Assembly (NCBI GenBank): GCA_020072655.1 | Contig: JAIQGH010000020.1 | Coordinates: 1-36,690 of the forward strand | Direction: 5' to 3' | DNA: 36,690 nt | DNA from: Terriglobia bacterium | GTDB taxonomy: Bacteria; Acidobacteriota; Terriglobia; UBA7540 | In this document: positions 1 to 7,946 of the stretch, piece after piece | How positions within the stretch are numbered: the stretch's first letter is position 1 | Layout: every line of letters starts with the position of its first letter | Program-made: the position numbers and the translations under genes | The notes under the pieces: generated by a model | What the model saw: the letters and a program-made list of their open reading frames with translations, nothing else | What the model was told of the DNA's origin: nothing | Databases searched by the model: none

Positions 1-437
1 GGGATGGTCCGTAATCTCGCGCGCGGCGACGGCGGCCAACACGTTCTCCCCACGCACGTGGGGATGGTCCGATGTCGAGCGCGGCGGAACTCTCCTTGCT
101 TTCGTTCTCCCCACGCACGTGGGGATGGTCCGTGAATCCTTCCGCGAATTTCGTCTCGAAAAACGTTCTCCCCACGCACGTGGGGATGGTCCGAATACCG
201 GCAGGCTTCGGAGATGGCCGTGCCCGTTCTCCCCACGCACGTGGGGATGGTCCGTCAACTTGGCATTCAATAATTTGGCGCGCGTCGTTCTCCCCACGCA
301 CGTGGGGATGGTCCGGGGGCTACTACCCCTTGCCGGCGCGGGAACGAGTTCTCCCCACGCACGTGGGGATGGTCCAAGAAGCGGGCGACGGAGCATCCCC
401 TCTATCACGTTCTCCCCACGCACGTGGGGATGGTCCG
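1..437 (+). CRISPR. CRISPR array, type I-E-like repeat, distal part
   Basis: Seven complete 29-nt repeats start at 43, 104, 165, 226, 287, 348 and 409. An eighth is cut by the window edge (its last 11 nt are 1-11). The repeat opens GTTCTCCCC and ends GGGGATGGTCCG, with an inner palindrome CCCCACGCACGTGGGG. Spacers are 32 nt (period 61), except the first visible one at 31 nt. All repeats are identical except 348-376, whose last base is A instead of G. Length, palindrome and the GGGGAT end match type I-E repeats (established knowledge). In that orientation the leader and newest spacers lie to the left, outside the window, and 437 is the old end. After 437 there are 83 bases with no repeat and no evident gene. 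No cas gene is present in the window, so the subtype rests on the repeat alone. Confidence 0.97.
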
Positions 438-520
438 AACTAGGGTTTTGTCAGCTATCTGCACCACCGCTAGCCGCCCGTTCGACAGACCGACAACCGC
501 CATGATCGCCGTGAGGGTCA

Positions 521-1363
521 TCAACCATTACGGCGACGAAGTGCTGAAGGTTTATCCGATACGCTAGCATTGGAATCAAGCCGACCGTTTAATTGGTTGC
601 TTGCCCCTCTCAGATATTCCTTCAGTTGCGGGAGTATGTACGGGTAGATGATTTTCAGCCAGTATCGCGGTAGTGCATGACGCTCCGGGTGGTGTAGCCG
701 GTACGATTTATACCAGCTCCAAAGGTTTGAGACTGTAATCCAATCCCGCTTTACTCCCCATGCTTTGAGGGCTTCAACGACCATCTGACAGCGGGCCTTC
801 TGGCCGCACTGGCGTAATAGCTCAACACTGGCAATGATTCGTTTCTGATGTTCGCTCAAGCGCCGTCCGCGCCGTGGTGTCCCCTTCGGAAGTTTTTCCC
901 AAGCCTTTGCTTCCAGAAGCTCCAAATCCTCGTCTATGAGCATCCAGTTGATGTCTGTGGCATCTCCTTGCCACTCCCGCATGAGCCGCAGCACCAGCCC
1001 CAACTGCCGTACATCCCTCTTGAGAGCAGGCGGGCCTGAAAGTAACTGCGTCCGAATCCATGATAGCAGCATGTCCCGCACCTTATCCCAGCGGTCAAGA
1101 GCTGTCACCTCCTGGTTTTTCTCCTGACAAACGGTGCTTCCTGCCACGTCCGCGACTTTCAATGCAGTTAGAAGCCTTGGAAACCCAACTCTTGGCGGCC
1201 CAAAGTATGTAGCGGGCCTTACGAGCGCTTTGACGAGTATTTCTCGGACCTCGCTGGAACGCTTTGCTAAGGCCATCAGAAAGTCCACTGCCTTATCCGG
1301 ATCTCCCCAGGAAATGGGGACGACTTTTTGATTTGTCGGGGAAACCGAGGAAACAGAATTCAC
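521..1363 (-). CDS. Hypothetical protein between CRISPR array and integrative module
   Basis: I do not recognise this 280-residue protein. It has no signal peptide or membrane segment. It is rich in charged and helical stretches, with a basic patch near residue 165 (PRRGRR) and many Trp and Arg residues in the C-terminal half (WGVKRDWITVSNLWSWYKSY region). That would fit a nucleic-acid-binding helical protein, but this is inference only. The listed start is GTG; a GAGAGG just upstream sits too close to be a good ribosome site, so the true start could be internal, for example the Met near residue 30. It is divergent from the ATPase gene at 1437, with about 70 bp between them, suggesting a shared control region. 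The protein ends about 80 bp from the last CRISPR repeat. It is probably cargo or a regulator of the integrative element. Confidence 0.6.
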   Translation of the reverse strand: MNSVSSVSPTNQKVVPISWGDPDKAVDFLMALAKRSSEVREILVKALVRPATYFGPPRVGFPRLLTALKVADVAGSTVCQEKNQEVTALDRWDKVRDMLLSWIRTQLLSGPPALKRDVRQLGLVLRLMREWQGDATDINWMLIDEDLELLEAKAWEKLPKGTPRRGRRLSEHQKRIIASVELLRQCGQKARCQMVVEALKAWGVKRDWITVSNLWSWYKSYRLHHPERHALPRYWLKIIYPYILPQLKEYLRGASNQLNGRLDSNASVSDKPSALRRRNG

Positions 1364-1436
1364 CCTCTCATTCTACATCGAGGCACGTGCCTTGGCGCAG
1401 AAGGGCCGAGAGGCACCTTGCCAAGCGAGGTTCACG

Positions 1437-2804
1437 ATGAGTGGTGACGTTGCGCGGTTCGAGCGCGAGTTTCTAAACGACCCCGCGCTGGCCGAACGGG
1501 TGCTGGGGAACGCCAAGGAAAGCCGCGCACCTACATATCAGCACTCCCCGGCTGACGGGCGCCTGTGGCCCGACCCTCCAGCGGTGGAGGCGTACCAGGG
1601 ACTGGCGGGCGATTTTGTTGCAGCAATCGAGCCGCACTCCGAAGCCGACCCCATAGCGCTCCTTGTGCAATTCCTCTGCATGTTCGGGAATGTCATCGGG
1701 CGCGGTTCTCACTTTACAAGAGAGGCCGACCGGCATTTTACGAATCTGTTCGCGGTGTTAGTAGGCGCAACCTCGAAGGGGCGCAAGGGCACAAGCCAGT
1801 CACGCGCGCGCGCGGCGTATGAGGCGGTGGACACCCAGTGGGCGCAGACCCACATTTTGAGTGGCCTTTCAAGCGGCGAGGGAGTGATTTGGGCCGTGCG
1901 CGACCCAATCACCAAGCGTGACCCGATCCGCGAGCGTGGCCGGGTCACTGGATTCCAGGAGATCGAGGCAGACCCCGGCATCGCCGACAAGCGACTTCTC
2001 GTTTTTGAATCGGAGTTCGCGCTGGTACTCAGAGTTATGACCCGCGAGAGCAACACGCTCGCCGCAATCATCCGGCAAGCGTGGGACACCGGGAATCTCC
2101 GCACGCTCACCAAAAACAGTCCAGCGGCAGCCACGGGAGCGCATATCTCTATCATTGGGCATATAACCGTTGAAGAATTGCGCCGCTATATCACCGAGAC
2201 AGAACTTGCCAGCGGATTTGCAAATCGCTTCCTCTGGCTCTGCGTCAAACGCTCAAAATGCCTCCCGGATGACGACCACCGGATAGACCAAGCGAATCTC
2301 GCGTTCCTGACTGACCGGCTCCGGCGAGCCGTTGAGTTCGCGCGCCAGTTTGGGGAAATCAAGCGAGACGATGCAGCGCACGCTGACTGGAGGGGAATCT
2401 ATTCTGCGCTGACGGCGGGCAGACCAGGTTTGTTAGGCGCGGCCACCTCACGCGCCGAGGCGCAAACCATGCGGGCTGCTATGGTTTACGCCTTACTGGA
2501 CTGCTCCCCTGCGATTCGGCAGGAGCATCTCCGGGCGGCACTCGCGCTGTGGCAATACGCCGAAGCGTCGGCGAAATTCATCTTCGGCGATGCCCTCGGC
2601 GACCCCACGGCTGACGCGATTCTTGAAGCCCTCCAGCGGAATCCGCTCGGACTGACGCGAAACGAAATATGCGACCTGTTCGGTCGTCATAAGTCTAGGC
2701 AGGAAGTCGAACGGGCACTACGCACGATCCTTGCAGTCGGAGCGGGCAAATTTGTCCAAGAACAGTCAGGGGGCAGGCCAACCGAAAGGTGGTTAGCTTT
2801 GTGA
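1437..2804 (+). CDS. DUF3987-type phage/plasmid ATPase (helicase-like)
   Basis: A 455-residue protein resembling DUF3987 proteins of phages, plasmids and integrative elements, thought to act in element replication beside a primase (family knowledge). A variant P-loop, GATSKGRKGTS, lies near residue 115. A Walker-B-like strand with acidic residues (LLVFESEFA) lies near residue 190. The family-typical segment TGAHISIIGHIT and the FANRFLW segment follow. The C-terminal 80 residues look like a winged helix (LTRNEICDLFGRHKSRQEVERAL). I chose ATG at 1437 because GCGAGG lies 6 nt upstream; an in-frame TTG at 1392 has no better site. It is the first gene of a plus-strand run ending in integrase. No primase active-site domain is visible in it, so whether it loads or unwinds DNA is open. 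Confidence 0.75.
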   Translation: MSGDVARFEREFLNDPALAERVLGNAKESRAPTYQHSPADGRLWPDPPAVEAYQGLAGDFVAAIEPHSEADPIALLVQFLCMFGNVIGRGSHFTREADRHFTNLFAVLVGATSKGRKGTSQSRARAAYEAVDTQWAQTHILSGLSSGEGVIWAVRDPITKRDPIRERGRVTGFQEIEADPGIADKRLLVFESEFALVLRVMTRESNTLAAIIRQAWDTGNLRTLTKNSPAAATGAHISIIGHITVEELRRYITETELASGFANRFLWLCVKRSKCLPDDDHRIDQANLAFLTDRLRRAVEFARQFGEIKRDDAAHADWRGIYSALTAGRPGLLGAATSRAEAQTMRAAMVYALLDCSPAIRQEHLRAALALWQYAEASAKFIFGDALGDPTADAILEALQRNPLGLTRNEICDLFGRHKSRQEVERALRTILAVGAGKFVQEQSGGRPTERWLAL

Positions 2805-2868
2805 CCCCTGCGAGTAAAGCGAGACAACCCGTTTTTTCGCTTATTTCGCACCGCAAGAGGTTTCACCA

Positions 2869-3129
2869 ATGGACTACCTCGCAATTTTGAAAGAGGCTGA
2901 CCAGAGACGTGAGCCGGAAAATTCTCAGTCGGCAACTCGACCCCACACCACCGAAGCAGAGGCTTCAAAACCAATGGGGACTTCGGCGACTGGCGGTAGC
3001 GTGATCTGCGACTCTCCCTGCTGCGCCGACTGTTACGAGCTGTGGTTTGGCGGCCCGAAGATTCACCCTCCCAAAGCATCTCCAGAGTGGCAACGATGGC
3101 GAGAGCGCTGGGAAAAGGTGAAACAGTGA
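2869..3129 (+). CDS. Small Cys-rich hypothetical protein
   Basis: An 86-residue protein of unknown family. The N-terminal half is polar and probably disordered. The C-terminal half carries a C-x4-CC-x2-C cluster (CDSPCCADC) and ends in a Trp/Arg-rich tail (WQRWRERWEK). The cysteines suggest a metal site, by inference only. AAGAGG precedes the ATG by 8 nt. The stop codon overlaps the start of the next gene (TGATG at 3127-3131), which argues that it is translated and coupled to the zinc-finger gene. It sits 64 bp after the ATPase gene, inside the element's plus-strand run. Confidence 0.6.
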   Translation: MDYLAILKEADQRREPENSQSATRPHTTEAEASKPMGTSATGGSVICDSPCCADCYELWFGGPKIHPPKASPEWQRWRERWEKVKQ

Positions 3130-3746
3130 TGACGGCAACCGCGCAAGTCGAATTCAGCTTGCCAGACCTCTTACGCTGCGCGGGCGCGCGGATCGTTTCT
3201 GAACGCCGGGCCGATTGTCCCAGTTGCCGGGGACGGCGAACCATTTCGTACACAGCGGACGTTTTCAACTGCCACCACGCAGGCTGTGGGTTTCGTGGAA
3301 GTGCCACCACACTAGCCCGCGATTTGGGCTTGGCGAAGCGTCTTTCAGCAGCGGAGCGGCGCACCAGCGCCCGCGTCCGGGCGCAAGCCCAGCAAGCCGC
3401 CGCGTGGCTAACGGCAGAGCTGCGCGCCCGCCGTTTCGCGCTTTACGACGCGCACCAGGCTTTGCTCAGCATCGTGTTTGGCGCGAGTGCCAGGTTCCGG
3501 CGCGATATGAGCGATGAAATCGCTTGGGCCGGTCTCGCCTATGCGTATCCGCAACTTGACTCAGTGCGTGCTGAGCTTAGCGTGCTGGAAGCTGCCCCGA
3601 TCCCAGATCGCCTGATACTGCTCAAACAAAGCGACTCCCACCACAAGGAGATTATCCGCCGCGCCATCGAACGAGGCGGAGTCAAGGACGCCAACGGGCG
3701 TTTCGTAGAGATCGAAGTTTACTGTCCCGGAGTGTTCCAGGTATGA
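3129..3746 (+). CDS. Zinc-finger protein, CHC2/primase-like N-terminus
   Basis: A 205-residue protein starting at the ATG that overlaps the upstream stop; the open frame continues further up to 3042 but without a ribosome site. The N-terminus has a zinc-ribbon pattern, CPSC then CHHAGCGFRG about 17 residues later, as in the CHC2 finger of DnaG-type primases that binds single-stranded DNA (family knowledge). The remainder is Ala/Arg-rich and helical, with no recognisable TOPRIM motif. It is therefore at most the DNA-binding part of a primase, or a stand-alone finger protein. The next gene begins inside its stop (ATGA at 3743-3746). Neighbourhood with a DUF3987 ATPase supports a role in element replication. 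Confidence 0.65.
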   Translation: MTATAQVEFSLPDLLRCAGARIVSERRADCPSCRGRRTISYTADVFNCHHAGCGFRGSATTLARDLGLAKRLSAAERRTSARVRAQAQQAAAWLTAELRARRFALYDAHQALLSIVFGASARFRRDMSDEIAWAGLAYAYPQLDSVRAELSVLEAAPIPDRLILLKQSDSHHKEIIRRAIERGGVKDANGRFVEIEVYCPGVFQV

Positions 3747-4012
3747 CGACGAATGACGAGATTCTCACTGTTGCCGAGGTGGCCGCAGATTTGCGATGTT
3801 CCAAGGCCCACGTCCACAATGCCATCAATGGCAAGGTAGCGGGTGTCACACCACTCCCAGCCATACATATGGGCCGCAGGAAACTTGTCCGCCGCAGCGC
3901 CCTTGAGCGGTGGAAGAGGGCCAACGAGAAAGGCTCGTTTGATGCTATGATTCCGGCATCGCCGGAAGTTGACGCCGTTAGACCCATGAGAGGAGAACCT
4001 CATGCCTCGTAA
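3743..4012 (+). CDS. Excisionase-like helix-turn-helix protein
   Basis: An 89-residue protein with an N-terminal winged helix of the MerR/AlpA/excisionase kind: LTVAEVAADLRCSKAHVHNAI is the helix-turn-helix, followed by a wing ending in GRRKLVRRSALERW. Such proteins bind attachment-site DNA and bias integrase towards excision, or regulate the element (family knowledge). It overlaps the previous gene by 4 nt (ATGA) and the integrase gene by 11 nt, so these genes are translationally coupled. Xis next to int is the usual arrangement at an element end. Whether it acts as excisionase or only as a transcription factor cannot be told from sequence. Confidence 0.8.
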   Translation: MTTNDEILTVAEVAADLRCSKAHVHNAINGKVAGVTPLPAIHMGRRKLVRRSALERWKRANEKGSFDAMIPASPEVDAVRPMRGEPHAS

Positions 4013-5093
4013 ACGGCATCAGCAAGGAAGTTTGAAAGTCGTTCGCGGACGTTGGATAGCCCAATGGTGGGAAGACGGCCACCGCCGAAACAAACTGCTT
4101 GGGAAGGTAAGCAAGGTCACGAAATCGAAGGCAGAGGACGAGCTAGCGAAGATCGTGGCCCCGCTCAACGCGAAGCAGCGAGGCCTATCGGAAGACTTGA
4201 AATTCGGTAGTTTCGTGAATCAAGTCTACCTCCCCTGGTATCGCCGAAAGTGGAAGAGTTCAACGACGATGTGCAACGTTGACCGCATAGAACATCACCT
4301 CGCCTGTGAATTCGCCGACCTTACACTGAAATCACTTAGGGCGAGCGGATTGCAGGATTTCTTGGAGCGGAAGTCTGCCGCCGGACTCTCGTTCAGCACA
4401 GTGGATCATTTGCGGTGGGACTTGAAGCAAATCTTCGGAATGGCGGTCGCCGAAGGCTCTTTGCAGAAGAATCCCGCCGCGCTTCTGTTCACTCCCAGCA
4501 AGACCGAGCGTCCTACCCAGCGGGTGATGGCATGGCGGGAGGTTAGGTTACTTTTTTCGGTCCTTGAGGCGAGAGAGCTCGCTGTCTGTATGCTTGCGAC
4601 CGTTGCAGGTATGCGGCCTGGCGAGATTTTCGGCCTCAAGTGGCGCAATGTGGAAGGCGACGAAATCAAGATCGAGCAGCGCTTGTACCGGGGACAGATC
4701 GACTCTCCGAAAACACCCAAGTCCAAACGGAGCGTCGCGCTGTCCGAGGGCTTACAGTCTGTAATAGCTGAGTGGAGTCTGCTATCCGGCTCCCCCGGCC
4801 CGGATGCGTGGGTATTCCCCTCAGAGACCATGAAGACACCGCTTGCGAAAGACAATTGTTGGAGGCGATGGATTGCACCAAAGCTGAGGGCCGTCGGCCT
4901 CGAATGGGTGAATTTCCAAGTGATGCGACGCACACACGCATCCCTCATGCGAGAGCTGAAGGTCGATCCAAAGACCGTCGCCGACCAGCTTGGGCATTCT
5001 CTTGATGTGGACTTGAACGTCTACACCAAAACCGCGCTGGGGCCGCGCAAGGAAGCCGTCAACAGCTTCGAATCGGCCCTGCGCGTCATGTAA
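4002..5093 (+). CDS. int: Tyrosine recombinase / integrase
   Basis: A 363-residue phage-type integrase that would catalyse site-specific recombination of the element. The N-terminal 55 residues resemble an arm-type DNA-binding domain (QQGSLKVVRGRWIAQWW). A SAM-like core-binding domain follows at about 65-150, and the catalytic domain from about 170. Catalytic Arg I is in AGMRPGEIFGL. The beta-hairpin Lys is probably in SPKTPKSKRSV. Box II reads QVMRRTHAS, with Gln where most members have His. LGHS supplies the later His, and the nucleophile Tyr is in LNVYTKT. GGAG precedes the ATG. The gene ends 53 bp from the 3' end of tRNA-Gly, the classic position of an integrase beside its attachment site. 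Length and domain order are complete, so it may be active. Confidence 0.93.
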   Translation: MPRKRHQQGSLKVVRGRWIAQWWEDGHRRNKLLGKVSKVTKSKAEDELAKIVAPLNAKQRGLSEDLKFGSFVNQVYLPWYRRKWKSSTTMCNVDRIEHHLACEFADLTLKSLRASGLQDFLERKSAAGLSFSTVDHLRWDLKQIFGMAVAEGSLQKNPAALLFTPSKTERPTQRVMAWREVRLLFSVLEARELAVCMLATVAGMRPGEIFGLKWRNVEGDEIKIEQRLYRGQIDSPKTPKSKRSVALSEGLQSVIAEWSLLSGSPGPDAWVFPSETMKTPLAKDNCWRRWIAPKLRAVGLEWVNFQVMRRTHASLMRELKVDPKTVADQLGHSLDVDLNVYTKTALGPRKEAVNSFESALRVM

Positions 5094-5221
<128 letters not shown>

Positions 5222-5482
5222 GCGCAGATTCCTAACAGAAGATAGCACGGGCTCGAACGGCCCGCAACAATCACGGCAGGGCCATCATGCCGGAGCTTGC
5301 GCGCCGCACCTGCGCAGGGACACCTTCCTCACGCCGGGGGTGAGCGACAATCGCCGTTCTCTCCCCCAATAATGAAACCCGGCCAGCGCAACGATCAAAG
5401 CCCAGCTCGACATCGCTTGGGCAGGATGCTATCCGCACTCCGGCTCATGCCAGGGATTGCGGCGCGCGCCGTCGTGGAGGTC

Positions 5483-5557
5483 TGGCTCCTCGGCCAGGAC
5501 TCGAACCTGGAACCCTTCGGTTAACAGCCGAATGCTCTACCATTGAGCTACCGAGGA
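5483..5557 (-). tRNA. tRNA-Asn(GTT)
   Basis: A complete cloverleaf on the minus strand. The acceptor TCCTCGG pairs with CCGAGGA, the D arm is AGCTCAATGGTAGAGC, the anticodon loop CTGTTAA gives GTT, and the T arm is CCAGGTTCGAGTCCTGG. The discriminator is G and CCA is encoded. The 260 bp between it and tRNA-Gly hold no credible gene. Confidence 0.96.
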
Positions 5558-5700
5558 GTGGCGGAGGCAGAGGACTCATCCCCAGCTCCGGGCATCTTTC
5601 TTATATCACAGCGCGGAAATTTCCGTCAACGCGCCGCGGCGACACGATCGTCGTTCTCCGCACCTTGGCGCCTCACGTGATGAGCAGGTTGCGCCGGGCT

Positions 5701-5719
5701 GGCACGAGTGCCTCGTGCC
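5701..5719. repeat. Perfect hairpin in the tRNA-Asn/tatA gap
   Basis: GGCACGAG and CTCGTGCC form an 8-bp perfect stem around a 3-nt loop. It lies 110 bp past the tatA stop in the intergenic stretch 5558-5830, which otherwise holds nothing recognisable. There is no T-run, so it may be a REP-like palindrome or an RNA 3'-end stabiliser rather than a classic terminator. Confidence 0.5.
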
Positions 5720-5830
5720 CACGCCCGAGGAAGTGCCTCAGGCTGCATTCAGCACCCGCTGCCTGTCTGTCTACTCCAAGGAAAGGCAAAGGGTTGAAGG
5801 TTCGCTCGGAGGGAATATCGAGGAGGCGGT

Positions 5831-6016
5831 TTAGTCCTTCTTCTCTTCGACTTTCTTTTCGGTGGTCCCGTCCATCCCGCCGCGGAGGGCATCCTTGAAC
5901 TCTCGAATCCCCTTCCCGAGACCTTTCCCCAATTCCGGCAGCTTTCCCGGGCCAAACAGAATCAACACGATGAGCAGAATAAAAATCAGGTGGGTCGGCT
6001 GGAATAAACCTTCCAC
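5831..6016 (-). CDS. tatA: Sec-independent translocase subunit TatA/E
   Basis: A 61-residue protein of TatA/E type. The N-terminus EGLFQPTHLIFILLIVLIL is followed by FGPGKLPELGKGLGKGIREFK, which is the membrane helix, the conserved FG hinge and the amphipathic helix of TatA proteins. The C-terminus is a short charged tail (EKKVEEKKD). TatA oligomers form the pore of the twin-arginine export system in the inner membrane (family knowledge). I chose GTG at 6016 because AGGAGG lies 6 nt upstream on the minus strand; the open frame runs 12 codons further to an ATG without such a site. No tatB or tatC is adjacent, which is common when tatA is a stand-alone gene. It is last in the minus-strand group headed by larC/metG, 100 bp after the CYTH gene. 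Confidence 0.93.
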   Translation of the reverse strand: MEGLFQPTHLIFILLIVLILFGPGKLPELGKGLGKGIREFKDALRGGMDGTTEKKVEEKKD

Positions 6017-6115
6017 GAAATGCCTCCTGGCATCAAGTATTTCCTCCCACACGGCATCGCAGCGTGACCGTGCGGTCTATGGATTGATTATACTCTTCCC
6101 CCTCTCGAAACCCAA

Positions 6116-6703
6116 TCACGATTTGCGATGGGCAAAAACCATGTCGGTGGGGGGAGTGCCGCTCTCCTCGCAGTGCTCCCGATAGAGTGCCGCATAACTC
6201 GCGGTAATGTAACGGTCCCGTGAGTAGCCCAAGCGCGTGGCCACACGGTCGATCCACGCCGCCGGGCCTTCCAGCTCCAGATAGTTGCCAATCGGAGTCT
6301 CGTCCAACTCCGCGAGCGCGGCTGCTTCCCGGCGCCAGCCGGCGGTCGGGGCGAAGACCGTGCGGTATTTTTCATACCGAAAGGCCGGGTTCAATCCCAA
6401 CCCGGCGAGGATTCCGGCAAAAACCGCGCCGTCGTCGACGCCAGTTTCTAGTTCCTGCCGGGTCTTGTATGCACGAGAGCCGCAGGGTGCGCCTTTGAAG
6501 GTCAGGACCCACTCGCGACCCGCTTGGCGCAGGCGCAGCAGGCAGCGCGTCCGCCAGAGACGCAGGTCGGGAAAATCGTAGACGACGTTGCTCTCCAAGT
6601 GGCGCGGCCGCACGACGCGGAAACCCAGTTGCCCCAGCCTCCGGCGCAGCGCGCGAAGGTTGGTCACGGCGAGCTTGACTTCCGTCTCAGCGCGGGAGCT
6701 CAT
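6116..6703 (-). CDS. CYTH domain protein (class IV adenylate cyclase-like / triphosphatase)
   Basis: A 195-residue protein beginning with the CYTH signature ExExK (ETEVK at residues 6-10). An alternating basic and acidic barrel pattern follows: CLLRLRQAG, WVLTFKGAP, KTRQELET, KYRTVF, ALAELDETPIGNYLELEGP. These line the tunnel that binds triphosphates and two metal ions in thiamine-triphosphatase, tripolyphosphatase or class IV cyclase members (family knowledge); the actual substrate is not predictable. Of these, bacterial single-domain CYTH proteins are most often tripolyphosphatase-like. ATG at 6703 is chosen because translation from the upstream frame would overlap the preceding gene and adds a low-complexity Arg-rich leader. 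It starts 19 bp after the polyprenyl synthase stop, so the two are probably co-transcribed. Confidence 0.85.
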   Translation of the reverse strand: MSSRAETEVKLAVTNLRALRRRLGQLGFRVVRPRHLESNVVYDFPDLRLWRTRCLLRLRQAGREWVLTFKGAPCGSRAYKTRQELETGVDDGAVFAGILAGLGLNPAFRYEKYRTVFAPTAGWRREAAALAELDETPIGNYLELEGPAAWIDRVATRLGYSRDRYITASYAALYREHCEESGTPPTDMVFAHRKS

Positions 6704-6722
6704 GGCCAACCGCGGGAAACTC

Positions 6723-7715
6723 TCAGGATTCTCGCTCGAGGATGAAGTCCGGCAGCGAGCGAAGCGCGTCCTTGTACGCGGAATCCGGAAGGCCTTCCAG
6801 CGAATTTCTCGCCTGCTCCGCAATATCGCGCGCTTTGTCTCGCGCGGCCTGCAGCGATCCGTAACGCTCGATCAACTCCAGCACTTCGGAGAAGCTCACG
6901 GAATGGAAGCCCGCTTCCTCCTGCACGCGTGAAATCTTCTCCGCCTCCTCGCGGCGGCAACGCTGCAAGAGATAGATGAGCGGCAGGGTCACTTTGCCTT
7001 CCCGAAGGTCGCTGCCAATGGGCTTCCCCAGCTTCTCTTCCGAGGAGGTGAAATCCAGCAAGTCGTCCACGAGCTGGAAGGCCAGCCCGAGGTTGATGCC
7101 ATACGACCCCAGCTTCATCTCCACCTCTTCGCTCTGCCGGCCCAGGATCGCGCCCAGGCGCAGACAAGCGGAAAACAGGCAGGCGGTCTTGCGATAGGAG
7201 AGCTCCAAATACTCGTCCTCGGTGAGATGCAGCCTGCGCAGCAGCGAGAGTTGAAGCAGTTCGCCTTCCACCATCACCTGCGTGACGGAAATCAAGACGT
7301 CCAAGACTCGGAAGTCGCGCTCAGCCACGGCGATGTTGAAAGCCTGCATGTAAAGCCAGTCGCCCGCGAGCACGGACATGTGGTTGCCCCAGCGGGAGTT
7401 CGTGGAAGGGCGACCGCGGCGGGTTTCCGCCCCATCGATCACGTCGTCCTGGACGAGCGTCGCCGTGTGAATGAGCTCCACCACCGCGCCCAGCCGCACG
7501 GCGGCCGGCCCTTTGTACCCGGATAATCGCGAGGAGAGAAGGACTAGCGCGGGCCGCAGTCGCTTTCCGCCGCCTTCCTGCAGGTATTGGCCGATTTCGG
7601 TGATGGCGGGGACACTCGAGACACTCTGCTGGCAGAACTCCGTCTCGACCTTCTGAAGATCGTCGCGGATCAGGTCGAAGATTTCCTTGCCCGTCAGATT
7701 CTTGATGGAAGACAA
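6723..7715 (-). CDS. ispB: Polyprenyl diphosphate synthase (long-chain)
   Basis: A 330-residue trans-prenyltransferase that elongates farnesyl or geranylgeranyl diphosphate with isopentenyl diphosphate to the side chain of a respiratory quinone (family knowledge). GGGKRLRP is at 48-55, the first Asp-rich motif DDVID at 90-94 is followed by RRGRPS, and the second Asp-rich motif DDLLD is at 217-221. A KPIGSDLREGKVTLPL segment follows. Length and motif order match octaprenyl/heptaprenyl synthases. The residues at positions 4-5 before the first motif are small (TATLVQ), consistent with a long product, but product length is not certain. The CYTH gene follows 19 bp downstream; tatD lies upstream beyond a palindromic repeat element. 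Confidence 0.93.
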   Translation of the reverse strand: MSSIKNLTGKEIFDLIRDDLQKVETEFCQQSVSSVPAITEIGQYLQEGGGKRLRPALVLLSSRLSGYKGPAAVRLGAVVELIHTATLVQDDVIDGAETRRGRPSTNSRWGNHMSVLAGDWLYMQAFNIAVAERDFRVLDVLISVTQVMVEGELLQLSLLRRLHLTEDEYLELSYRKTACLFSACLRLGAILGRQSEEVEMKLGSYGINLGLAFQLVDDLLDFTSSEEKLGKPIGSDLREGKVTLPLIYLLQRCRREEAEKISRVQEEAGFHSVSFSEVLELIERYGSLQAARDKARDIAEQARNSLEGLPDSAYKDALRSLPDFILERES

Positions 7716-7865
7716 GAGTTCATTCTCCGATGAGGGAGCCGAATCCTACCCTCATTGCCAACATGCAATGCAACCCCGAGGGGACATCCCGAAACTGCCA
7801 TCCTCCCACAAAAATGCAGGGAAGGAAAGGGAGAAGTTGACGCCGTGCGTTCGTTGCATCATCTG

Positions 7866-7945
7866 GTAGCGCGGACCTGCGTCCTTCAGGTCCGCGGTTC
7901 TTCTCCATCCCGAGCCGCAGACCTCAACAACGGAGGTCTGCGCTA
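7866..7945. repeat. GTAGCGC palindromic element, two nested hairpins
   Basis: The element opens GTAGCGCGGACCTG and closes GGTCTGCGCTAC, its near-inverse. Within it, GCGGACCTG (7871-7879) pairs with CAGGTCCGC (7887-7895), and CGCAGACCTC (7916-7925) pairs with GAGGTCTGCG (7933-7942). It abuts the tatD stop at 7947. The rest of the 7716-7946 gap shows no gene. The same GTAGCGC head recurs at 24888, 36495 and 36592. Confidence 0.8.
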
Positions 7946-7946
7946 C

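Noticed and set aside
72-505. Two overlapping open frames rich in SPRTWGWS and SPHARGDGP repeats
   Set aside because: They are the CRISPR repeats read as codons; the 61-bp period makes the protein repeat artificial.
438-520. Left attachment site of the element right after the CRISPR array
   Set aside because: No stretch matching the tRNA-Gly 3' end was found there by eye.
2687-3364. A 225-codon minus-strand open frame
   Set aside because: It overlaps three coupled plus-strand genes with better ribosome sites and recognisable domains, and it is Arg/Ser-rich.
5297-5524. A 75-codon open frame between the tRNAs
   Set aside because: It runs into tRNA-Asn on the opposite strand and lacks a ribosome site.
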